Shown here piece by piece: positions 1 through 5,669 of a stretch of 6,388 nt of DNA. The position numbers and the translations under genes are program-made. Every line of letters starts with the position of its first letter. The first letter of the stretch is position 1. The notes below the pieces were generated by a model that was not told the DNA's origin, ran no database searches, and saw only the letters and a list, made by a program, of their open reading frames with translations. The stretch spans positions 1-6,388 of the forward strand of contig CAJXJV010000079.1 in assembly GCA_913055135.1 (NCBI GenBank), written 5' to 3'. This DNA comes from an uncultured Desulfurobacterium sp. Its GTDB lineage: Bacteria; Aquificota; Aquificia; Desulfurobacteriales; Desulfurobacteriaceae.

Positions 1-1
1 G

Positions 2-778
2 GATAATCTGTTAAGACTCTTTGGTTCGGACAGAATCAAGAAGATGATGGAGATGATGAACGTTCCAGAGGATGAACCGATAACCCATAAGATGGTTTCA
101 AAAGCCCTCGAAAATGCCCAGAGAAGGGTTGAGCAGCAAAACTTCCAGATTAGAAAGAGACTTCTTGAGTATGACGAAGTTTACAACGTTCAAAGGAAGG
201 TTATCTACGATCAGAGAAACAAGATCCTTGAGGGAGAAGACTTCAAGGAGGACGTACTCTACTTCTTGGAGGAAGTTGCAAGGGAAATGGTGGAAAACTA
301 TGCTCCCGAAAACGTTCTGCCTGATGAATGGGATCTTGAAGGGCTCAAAAAATCTCTTGAGGCAAGGTTTGGATTTGAATTTAACATCCCGGCAAACTAC
401 GATGAGTTGATGAACTCAAGTACGGAAGATGCTCATGATGATAGAGAAAAACTTGTTAAGCTTATCTATGGCAGGCTTGTTGAAGAGTATGAAAAGATGG
501 AGAAACTTGTTGGTGAAGGGCAGCTCAGAGAGGTAGAGAGAATGATCATGCTCCAGACCCTTGACCACTACTGGAGACAGCACCTTTTAGCTCTTGATCA
601 CATTAAGGAAAGCATAGGCTGGAGAGGTTACGGTCAGAGGGATCCAATTGTGGAATTCAAGAAGGAGGCTTTCCAGCTCTTTGAGGAGCTCATATCCAAC
701 ATAGAAAACGGTACAGTAGATGGTCTCTTTAACTATTACAGATATGTCCAGAGCCAGATTCAGGAGGGAGTGGTGTGA
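2..778 (+). CDS. secA: Preprotein translocase ATPase SecA, C-terminal part (5' end outside window)
   Basis: SecA is the ATPase that drives unfolded preproteins through the SecYEG channel. Only the last 258 codons are here, and the frame is open from base 2, upstream of the first internal ATG at 44. The piece starts in the conserved stretch LLRLFGSDRI, followed by PITHKMVSKALENAQRRVE and the RKRLLEYDEV block typical of the helical scaffold and wing region. The two-helix-finger region follows at about bases 551-680, with LQTLDHYWRQHLLALDHIKE and the GYGQRDPIVEFKKEAF motif. The nucleotide-binding domains lie outside the window. The protein ends shortly after the scaffold, at VQSQIQEGVV, so the Cys-rich zinc-binding tail (CxCx8CH type) that binds SecB or phospholipid in many SecAs is absent. 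The stop is followed after 35 bases by a same-strand gene, suggesting cotranscription. Identification is firm; only the missing N-terminus limits it. Confidence 0.97.
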   Translation, partial: DNLLRLFGSDRIKKMMEMMNVPEDEPITHKMVSKALENAQRRVEQQNFQIRKRLLEYDEVYNVQRKVIYDQRNKILEGEDFKEDVLYFLEEVAREMVENYAPENVLPDEWDLEGLKKSLEARFGFEFNIPANYDELMNSSTEDAHDDREKLVKLIYGRLVEEYEKMEKLVGEGQLREVERMIMLQTLDHYWRQHLLALDHIKESIGWRGYGQRDPIVEFKKEAFQLFEELISNIENGTVDGLFNYYRYVQSQIQEGVV

Positions 779-803
779 TAAAATATAAAATTCAAGGGGT
801 TAT

Positions 804-807
804 GGAG
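804..807 (+). promoter_or_regulatory. Ribosome-binding site supporting the GTG start at 814
   Basis: GGAG lies six bases before a GTG codon. That GTG opens a typical signal peptide (MKKLSIAFLM), while the only nearby ATG (802) meets a stop after two codons. The site therefore supports GTG 814 as the start of the wall hydrolase. A second purine run, AAGGGG at 794-799, is 14 bases away and less well placed. Confidence 0.6.
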
Positions 808-813
808 TGAGAG

Positions 814-1653
814 GTGAAGAAGCTTTCGATAGCTTTTCTGATGCTGATACTATTCTTCTCTCAGTCACGTGCGGATCTCTATACTGTAAGGAAGGGGGAT
901 TCTCTTTACAAAATTGCCAGAAAGTTTCATACGACGGTCAGGAAAATAAAGAGACTTAATGGTTTAAGGAGTAATATTCTTCGCCCGGGTCAAAGATTGA
1001 TCGTTCCCGGGAGAAGGTTTAAGCCGAAAAAGAGCCTCGAAACAATAACGTTTATTGAGGAAAAATCCGGTAATCTGTCTTCGAGAGTTGTAGTCAAAGC
1101 AGGAAACGAAATTTATCCTATAACAAACATTGTTCTAGAGGAAGGAGAGAAGTTGGCTGATGCTCTTTCTACTCCCTTTGATGTTCCTTACGATAACTGG
1201 AATCTTTCAATTCTGGAGGACCCTGAGTACAAAAGTGCAATTCTGAAAATGCTTGCTGAGGTGTTTAAAAGGTTGAAAAATACTCCTTACGTTTTCGGTG
1301 GAGGCAATCCAAAGTACGGGCTGGATTGTTCTTCATTTACAATGTATGTTTACCGAAAGTTAGGGATTAACCTTCCAAGAACAGCAAGGGCACAGTTTAA
1401 CATAGGTGTTCCTGTTTCAAAAAGAGAGTTGAAGGTGGGAGACCTTGTCTTCTTCAGGACCTATGCAAGATTTCCATCCCACGTAGGAATTTACATCGGA
1501 AATGGTAAATTTGTTCATTTTTCCTCAATATTTCATGGACTTGCTATATCATCCCTTAACAGTGGTTATTTTAAGAGACGTTACATTGGAGCAAAAAGGG
1601 TTTTAAGTGAGAAGCTTGTTAGAAGAATAGTTCTGGCAAACAACAAAAATTAA
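814..1653 (+). CDS. Secreted LysM - NlpC/P60 peptidoglycan endopeptidase
   Basis: A 279-residue exported cell-wall hydrolase. Residues 1-20 form a signal peptide (KK, then a hydrophobic run LSIAFLMLILFF, likely cut after SRA). A single LysM peptidoglycan-binding domain follows at about 22-66, with YTVRKGDSLYKIARKF and the closing LRPGQRLIVPG. A linker of roughly 80 residues leads to an NlpC/P60 domain at about 152-265. The catalytic residues are visible: Cys172 in LDCSSF, His223 in SHVGIYIG and a third polar residue, probably His235 in FVHFSS. Family members cut peptide cross-links or stems of peptidoglycan, usually the D-Glu-to-diamino-acid bond; the exact bond here is inferred. The start is GTG, chosen because of the signal peptide and GGAG spacing. 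The gene sits between secA and a periplasmic protease gene, which fits an envelope-maintenance role. The family call is strong; no specific gene name is justified. Confidence 0.93.
   Translation: MKKLSIAFLMLILFFSQSRADLYTVRKGDSLYKIARKFHTTVRKIKRLNGLRSNILRPGQRLIVPGRRFKPKKSLETITFIEEKSGNLSSRVVVKAGNEIYPITNIVLEEGEKLADALSTPFDVPYDNWNLSILEDPEYKSAILKMLAEVFKRLKNTPYVFGGGNPKYGLDCSSFTMYVYRKLGINLPRTARAQFNIGVPVSKRELKVGDLVFFRTYARFPSHVGIYIGNGKFVHFSSIFHGLAISSLNSGYFKRRYIGAKRVLSEKLVRRIVLANNKN
979..1016 (+). other. Intragenic inverted repeat in the LysM coding region
   Basis: CTTCGCCCGGG (979-989) pairs with CCCGGGAGAAG (1006-1016) at 10 of 11 positions. The 16-base loop itself holds TCAA-AGA-TTGA. It encodes the closing LRPGQRLIVPG part of LysM, so protein conservation with a repeated Pro-Gly may explain it. 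The structure is visible; any role is unknown. Confidence 0.5.
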
Positions 1654-1657
1654 TTGC

Positions 1658-1665
1658 AAGGAGGA
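1658..1665 (+). promoter_or_regulatory. Strong ribosome-binding site for the HtrA protease
   Basis: AAGGAGGA is close to a full anti-16S complement, with its end five bases before ATG 1671. It lies inside the 17-base gap after the wall hydrolase stop and fixes the start of the protease. It is the strongest such site in the left-hand operon. Confidence 0.8.
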
Positions 1666-1670
1666 GTGCG

Positions 1671-3116
1671 ATGAACACAAGACAGTTTCTAAAAGGGGTA
1701 ACATTGTCTCTAACCGCCATAATGCTCTTTTCAACTCCTTCTTCTGGAGAAAAGGTTCAACCGACGCCGCGGGACTATAGGCTTGTAGAGTCACTTGAAA
1801 GGGTCTTTGAAAGTGTTGCAGAGAAGGTTAAACCAGCGGTTGTTAACATCAGCACTGTATCCGAAGTGAAGATAAAACATCCACCTGTCCCTCCAGAGTT
1901 CAGGGATTTCTTCCACCACTTTGGAATTCCGTTTCCATTTGATATGCCAGAGGAGTTTAAGACCAGATCCTTAGGATCTGGTTTTATCGTCAAAGTAGAA
2001 GATGGATGGGCTTACATCCTTACAAACAATCACGTTGTGGATAAAGCTACAAAAATAAAAGTAAAACTGAGCGATGGTTCTGTTTATAAGGCAAAGGTGG
2101 TGGGAAAGGATTCAAAGACAGATGTGGCTCTCATTAAGATTAAAGTGGGAGATAAAAAAGTACCGACAGTGAAGCTGGGGAATTCGGACGACATAAAAGT
2201 GGGAGAGTTCGTAATAGCAGTTGGAAATCCGTACGGTTTAAACTGGACAGTTACACATGGAATTATTTCTGCTAAAGGAAGGCATGGGCTTGGTTTAAAC
2301 CCTATTGAGAACTTCATTCAGACAGATGCTGCAATCAACCCTGGTAACAGTGGCGGACCCCTTTGTGATATCTACGGAAAAGTCATAGGAATTAATACAG
2401 CTATAGTTAGAAACGCTCAGGGACTTGGATTTGCCGTACCTATTAACATTGCGAAGAAAGTTATGAACGATCTTCTGAAATACGGAAAGGTTATCAGAGG
2501 CTGGCTTGGAGTTTACATTGAAGATCTCTCACCTGAGATTGCTCAGAAGTTTGGAGTCAAGCAGGGGGTTCTAATTACAAAAGTCATTAAAGATAGTCCT
2601 GCCGAGAAAGGAGGACTCAAGAGCGGAGATGTCATTGTTGAGTTTAACGGAAAGCCTGTGAAGAGTGTATCTGATCTCCAGCTAAGGGTTATTAATACAA
2701 AACCCGGAGAAAAGGTTAAGATAAAAGTGATAAGGGATGGTCAGGAAAAGGTTCTCACAGTAGAAATCGACCAGATGCCTGGTTCAAAACAGGTAGCAAT
2801 GGAAGATCTTATTTCCAGATTTGGTTTCTCGGTTCAGGAGCTTTCTCCCGAACTCAGAAAGAGAATAGGAATTCCCAAATGGATCAAGAATGGTGTTATC
2901 GTTACCGAGGTTAAGCCTGGTTCTCCTGCTGATGATGCAAACCTTCGAGAAGGAGATGTTATCGTTAAAGCTGGAACAAATCCGAGAAATATGAAAGTAG
3001 TGAAGAATGTGGATGATCTGGTTTCTATTTTCAGGAAATCGAACGGTTCTGGAGTTTTGCTCAAAGTAGTAAGAGGAGAAAATGTTCTTTATCTGGTTTT
3101 AAATCCTGAAGAGTAG
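1671..3116 (+). CDS. degP: DegP/HtrA-family periplasmic serine endoprotease with two PDZ domains
   Basis: A 481-residue protease/chaperone that degrades or holds misfolded envelope proteins. An N-terminal signal peptide (about residues 1-26, core VTLSLTAIMLF) sends it out of the cytoplasm. The trypsin-like domain spans about 45-270 and has an intact triad: His121 in TNNHVVD, Asp151 in TDVALIKI and Ser227 in NPGNSGGP. The segment RDFFHHFGIPFPF near 78-90 matches the flexible loop region of DegP/DegQ proteins, and RSLGSGFIV precedes the His motif. PDZ1 lies at about 277-368 (GWLGVYIEDLSPEIA, SPAEKGGLKSGDVIVEFNG). PDZ2 lies at about 383-478 (SPADDANLREGDVIVKAG). Length and two-PDZ layout are those of DegP/DegQ/MucD rather than one-PDZ DegS. 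It follows the wall hydrolase by 17 bases and precedes a sigma gene by 10, so all are probably one operon. Which HtrA paralogue it corresponds to cannot be decided from this window. Confidence 0.95.
   Translation: MNTRQFLKGVTLSLTAIMLFSTPSSGEKVQPTPRDYRLVESLERVFESVAEKVKPAVVNISTVSEVKIKHPPVPPEFRDFFHHFGIPFPFDMPEEFKTRSLGSGFIVKVEDGWAYILTNNHVVDKATKIKVKLSDGSVYKAKVVGKDSKTDVALIKIKVGDKKVPTVKLGNSDDIKVGEFVIAVGNPYGLNWTVTHGIISAKGRHGLGLNPIENFIQTDAAINPGNSGGPLCDIYGKVIGINTAIVRNAQGLGFAVPINIAKKVMNDLLKYGKVIRGWLGVYIEDLSPEIAQKFGVKQGVLITKVIKDSPAEKGGLKSGDVIVEFNGKPVKSVSDLQLRVINTKPGEKVKIKVIRDGQEKVLTVEIDQMPGSKQVAMEDLISRFGFSVQELSPELRKRIGIPKWIKNGVIVTEVKPGSPADDANLREGDVIVKAGTNPRNMKVVKNVDDLVSIFRKSNGSGVLLKVVRGENVLYLVLNPEE
1962..1982 (+). 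other. Perfect intragenic palindrome followed by TTTT in the HtrA gene
   Basis: ACCAGATCC (1962-1970) and GGATCTGGT (1974-1982) are perfect inverted repeats around TTA, and the last T begins a TTTT run. This is the shape of a short hairpin with a weak U-tract. It lies over codons for the conserved TRSLGSGF segment, in frame and uninterrupted. Chance from coding constraint is possible; a role in pausing or attenuation is speculation. Confidence 0.5.
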
Positions 3117-3119
3117 GAG
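3116..3119 (+). promoter_or_regulatory. Ribosome-binding site of the sigma gene, overlapping the HtrA stop
   Basis: GGAG begins on the last base of the HtrA TAG stop (3114-3116) and is seven bases before ATG 3127. A ribosome finishing the protease would sit on this site, so translation of the two genes is probably coupled. Confidence 0.7.
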
Positions 3120-3126
3120 TAGAGAG

Positions 3127-4095
3127 ATGGAAGAAAGAGAATTTTTCCTTGAAGATGAAGAGAATTTTAATCTTGATGAACATATTGATTCCTTGGGGGA
3201 AGGTCTTCCTTCAGAAGTAGATCTATTTAGCCAGCAGATTGATCCATCGCTGATTGAATCCTTTGTTCCAGATAAAGATTCTCTTGATGCATTTTTGAAG
3301 TCCATTTCAAAGATTCCTCTTCTGTCACGGGAGGAAGAGATAGAGTATGCAAAGAGGGCAAAGGAGGGAGATAAGGAGGCGTTAAAAAAGCTTGTGGAGT
3401 CAAACCTGAGATTTGTTGTAAGCGTTGCAAAGAAATACCTTGGTTGTGGACTTCCTCTTCATGACCTTATTGCAGAAGGAATCTTAGGACTTATTGAGGC
3501 AGCCAGAAGGTTCGATCCAGATAAAGGAGTAAAGTTCATTTCCTATGCCGTCTGGTGGATAAGACAGTCGATAATGCAGGCTCTTGCTCAACAAACGGGA
3601 GCGGTAAAGATCCCGGTCAAGCAGGCTGTTCTTGTTAATAAGATTACCCGTTCTTATGGAGAACTGCTCAAAAAACTTGGCAGAGAGCCTACAACAGAAG
3701 AACTTGCAGAGTATGTTGGAATGGATTCTAAGGAAGTTGAGAGGCTTCTAACTGTTTGCCAGGTTCCGCTTTCCTTAGATACACCGATTGGAGACGAAGA
3801 GGATACAACGTTCAAAGATTTTCTTAAAGGAGAGGGAACAGCAGAAGTTGAGGAGAAAGTTGTTCAGGGAGAGCTAAAACAGAGTATTCAGGAGATGCTG
3901 GAACAACTTACTCCTCAGGAGAAAAGAATCATAATAATGAGATTTGGTCTTGACGGTAATGAGCCCAAAACTCTGAGAGAAATTGGAGAAAAGTTAGGTA
4001 TTAGTCGTGAAAGGGTCAGACAGCTTGAGACTCGTGCAAAGAAGAAGATGAAAGAATATGCCCTCAGGAAAAAACTCAACGTCTTTTTAAATTAA
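3127..4095 (+). CDS. RNA polymerase sigma-70 family factor, RpoD/RpoS-like (probably group 2)
   Basis: A 322-residue sigma factor that directs core RNA polymerase to -10/-35 promoters. After a strongly acidic, low-similarity N-terminus (1-50) come region 1.2 (about 51-84, DSLDAFLKSISKIPLLSREEE) and region 2 (about 86-155, NLRFVVSVAKKY, DLIAEGILGLIEAARRFD, and KFISYAVWWIRQSIMQAL for -10 melting and recognition). Region 3 lies at about 164-235 (IPVKQAVLVNKI, LGREPTTEELAEYVGM, and PLSLDTPIGDEEDTTFKDFL for the 3.2 finger). Region 4 lies at about 253-312 with the helix-turn-helix TLREIGEKLGISRERVRQLE. All four sigma-70 regions are present, so it is not an ECF factor. The length is that of RpoS-like or SigB/HrdB-like group 2 proteins and shorter than usual RpoD with region 1.1. 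The principal RpoD of this organism is probably encoded elsewhere, but a compact RpoD cannot be excluded. It ends the secA-wall hydrolase-protease operon, suggesting an envelope or stress link. Confidence 0.93.
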   Translation: MEEREFFLEDEENFNLDEHIDSLGEGLPSEVDLFSQQIDPSLIESFVPDKDSLDAFLKSISKIPLLSREEEIEYAKRAKEGDKEALKKLVESNLRFVVSVAKKYLGCGLPLHDLIAEGILGLIEAARRFDPDKGVKFISYAVWWIRQSIMQALAQQTGAVKIPVKQAVLVNKITRSYGELLKKLGREPTTEELAEYVGMDSKEVERLLTVCQVPLSLDTPIGDEEDTTFKDFLKGEGTAEVEEKVVQGELKQSIQEMLEQLTPQEKRIIIMRFGLDGNEPKTLREIGEKLGISRERVRQLETRAKKKMKEYALRKKLNVFLN

Positions 4096-4100
4096 TCTTC

Positions 4101-4140
4101 CCCGGTTCTCCCCCTACGAGGGGGAGTTAGAGGGGGTATT
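4101..4140. repeat. G/C-rich palindromic intergenic element, possible dispersed repeat
   Basis: This tract fills nearly all the gap between two convergent genes. It contains C-runs (4100-4103, 4110-4114) and G-runs (4120-4124, 4132-4136) in an otherwise AT-rich setting, and a perfect stem-loop in the middle. Read on the minus strand, it has the look of the CCCCCTCTAACTCCCCCT type of intergenic palindrome found scattered in many bacterial genomes. That recognition is from memory and needs a genome search. Only one copy is visible here. Confidence 0.45.
4108..4126. terminator. Stem-loop between convergent genes, candidate bidirectional terminator
   Basis: CTCCCCCT (4108-4115) and AGGGGGAG (4119-4126) form a perfect eight-base stem around the three-base loop ACG. 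It begins 13 bases after the sigma stop and 15 bases beyond the oxidase stop on the other strand, so it could end both transcripts. Neither side has a classical uninterrupted U-run directly after the stem: TATTTTA comes 11 bases later on the plus strand, and the minus side reads AACCGGGG. It is therefore an imperfect intrinsic terminator. Confidence 0.5.
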
Positions 4141-5514
4141 TTACAAATCGAAAATTTTGCCCGGATTAAGAATATTGTTGGGATCAAGAGCTTTTTTAAT
4201 AGCTTTCATCTTTTCAAGAGCATCGCCAACTTCAAGTGGCAGGAACTCCTTCTTCATCCAGCCAATGCCGTGTTCTCCGGAAACAGAACCTTCCAGCTTG
4301 AGAGTAAGTAAGAAAACTTCTCTTACAGCTTTTTCCACTCTTTCTTCTTCCTCTGGTTCATACATGAAGTTTACATGTATGTTACCATCACCGGCATGAC
4401 CAAAATTAACAACCATCAAATTATATTTATCGGCAATTTTATAGACATTTTTAATCAAATCTGGAATCCTGCTTCTTGGTACAACCACATCCTCATTGAT
4501 CTTCTTAGGTTTCAATTGAACAATTGCTGGAGACACCGCCCTTCGTGCTGTCCAAATGGCTTCTCTCTCAGATGGATCTGATGCAATTTTTATCTCTTCA
4601 GCTCCTGCCTTTTTACAAACTTCTGCTGCTCTGTTTATTAACTCATCGACAATAGCTTCGTATCCATCTACTTCGATAATCAGTAATCCTTCAGCATGGG
4701 TTGGAAGACCTATCTTGGCGTAATTTTCAACGGCTATGATAGAGTTTCTGTCTAAGAATTCACATGCAGTAGGAATCACTTTAGCCTTGAACATATCTGC
4801 AACAGCCTGTGCAGCCTGTTCCACTTTTGGAAAAATAGCCATGGCAGTTCTTACTGCTTCAGGAGCAGGAATCAGTTTTAGATAAGCTCTGGTGATGAAT
4901 GCAAGAGTTCCTTCAGATCCTACAATCAGATCCTTCAGGTTGTAGCCAGCCACAGATTTAACAGCCTTTGAACCTACATTTGCAACAGTTCCATCGGCAA
5001 AGACAACTTCTAACTGCATTACGTAATCTTTTGTGACGCCATACTTAACACACCTTGGACCGCCGGCATTCTCTGCAATGTTTCCACCGATTGTTGAATA
5101 CTTGTAGCTTGAAGGATCAGGTGGATAAAAGAGTCCTCTCTTCTCAACTTCTTTCTGGAGATCATAGGTTACAACTCCTGGTTCTGTAAGAACGGCGAGA
5201 TTGTCTTCATCTATTTCAAGAATTCTGTTCATTTTCTCTGTTGAAATAACGATTCCTCCTTCTAAGGGAGCAGCACCGCCGGTAAGTCCTGAACCGGCTC
5301 CTCTCGGATATACAGGAATTCTCTCTTCGTTTGCAAAAGCAAGGATTTTTGATACATCCTCTGTTGTTTCAGGAAAAACAACAACATCAGGAATTCCTTT
5401 GTAACCTGTTGGCGTTCCATCATAGGAATAAACAAGCCTCCAGTCGAGAGATGCTTTGACTTTATCCTTACCAATCAACTGTCTGAGTTCTTTTTCTATG
5501 TTGTTCTTTTTCAT
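4141..5514 (-). CDS. glcD: FAD-linked 2-hydroxyacid oxidase/dehydrogenase, GlcD family
   Basis: A 457-residue flavoenzyme of the FAD-binding type 4 (PCMH) family that includes glycolate oxidase GlcD and D-lactate dehydrogenase. It oxidises a 2-hydroxy acid to a 2-oxo acid and passes electrons on. The FAD domain occupies about 38-215, with PRGAGSGLTGG (70-80), SSYKYSTIGGNIAENAGG (135-152) and VGSEGTL (198-204). The FAD-oxidase C-terminal domain follows, with NFGHAGDGNIHVNF (370-383), SGEHGIG (412-418) and DPNNILNPGK (444-453). His373, His380 and His415 lie in the motifs that bind metal and substrate in this family. The frame extends 30 codons upstream, but ATG 5514 is preferred because AGGAGGT precedes it by nine bases and similarity begins there. 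No GlcE, GlcF or other Fe-S partner is visible next to it, so the electron acceptor and exact substrate (glycolate, lactate or 2-hydroxyglutarate) remain open. Confidence 0.92.
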   Translation of the reverse strand: MKKNNIEKELRQLIGKDKVKASLDWRLVYSYDGTPTGYKGIPDVVVFPETTEDVSKILAFANEERIPVYPRGAGSGLTGGAAPLEGGIVISTEKMNRILEIDEDNLAVLTEPGVVTYDLQKEVEKRGLFYPPDPSSYKYSTIGGNIAENAGGPRCVKYGVTKDYVMQLEVVFADGTVANVGSKAVKSVAGYNLKDLIVGSEGTLAFITRAYLKLIPAPEAVRTAMAIFPKVEQAAQAVADMFKAKVIPTACEFLDRNSIIAVENYAKIGLPTHAEGLLIIEVDGYEAIVDELINRAAEVCKKAGAEEIKIASDPSEREAIWTARRAVSPAIVQLKPKKINEDVVVPRSRIPDLIKNVYKIADKYNLMVVNFGHAGDGNIHVNFMYEPEEEERVEKAVREVFLLTLKLEGSVSGEHGIGWMKKEFLPLEVGDALEKMKAIKKALDPNNILNPGKIFDL

Positions 5515-5523
5515 CGTACCTAT

Positions 5524-5530
5524 ACCTCCT
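5524..5530 (-). promoter_or_regulatory. Ribosome-binding site fixing the glcD start
   Basis: On the minus strand this reads AGGAGGT, nine bases before ATG at 5514. It shows that the further in-frame ATG at 5604, whose extra 30 residues include a translated tandem repeat, is unlikely to be the true start. Confidence 0.75.
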
Positions 5531-5558
5531 GTGAAGAAAATATTACCATTTGTCGAAA

Positions 5559-5593
5559 AGTGAATAGTGAACAGTGAGTTGTAAGCAGTTGCG
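5559..5593. repeat. Heptamer tandem repeat in the glcD leader
   Basis: Three consecutive seven-base units AGTGAAT, AGTGAAC and AGTGAGT (5559-5579) are followed by two decayed units, TGTAAGC and AGTTGCG. On the minus strand the unit reads as NNTCACT, in the region that would be the glcD leader or promoter. Runs of ATTCACT/GTTCACT occur as intergenic repeats in other bacteria, as I recall; whether it is dispersed in this genome cannot be seen here. Confidence 0.55.
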
Positions 5594-5617
5594 ATTCTTA
5601 TCATTCAAGGATATATT
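5589..5617 (+). promoter_or_regulatory. Candidate sigma-70 promoter for cysQ
   Basis: TTGCGA (5589-5594, four of six matches to TTGACA) and TATATT (5612-5617, five of six matches to TATAAT) are separated by 17 bases. They sit about 50 bases before the cysQ start, in the divergent gap. The -35 box overlaps the last decayed unit of the heptamer repeat. AT-rich surroundings make chance matches possible. Confidence 0.4.
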
Positions 5618-5669
5618 ATTCCCGATTATTAGTGTTTAGGTGGTTAAAATTGAAAGGGAGTTTAATAAC

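Noticed and set aside
784..789. TATAAA as a -10 box for a promoter between secA and the wall hydrolase
   Set aside because: No acceptable -35 element lies 16-18 bases upstream, and the gap is short and AT-rich.
802..810. Two-codon mini-ORF ATG-GAG-TGA just before the GTG start of the wall hydrolase
   Set aside because: The purine run before it is only two bases away and the GAG/TGA bases are better explained as the GGAG site for GTG 814.
5515..5604. N-terminal 30-codon extension of the GlcD-type oxidase from the ATG at 5604
   Set aside because: The extension includes the translated heptamer repeat, has no family similarity, and lacks a good ribosome-binding site, whereas ATG 5514 has AGGAGGT at nine bases.
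5590..5640. Minus-strand promoter for glcD (TAAACA and TATATC, 17 bases apart)
   Set aside because: Only four of six matches in each box in very AT-rich sequence; too weak to list as a feature.
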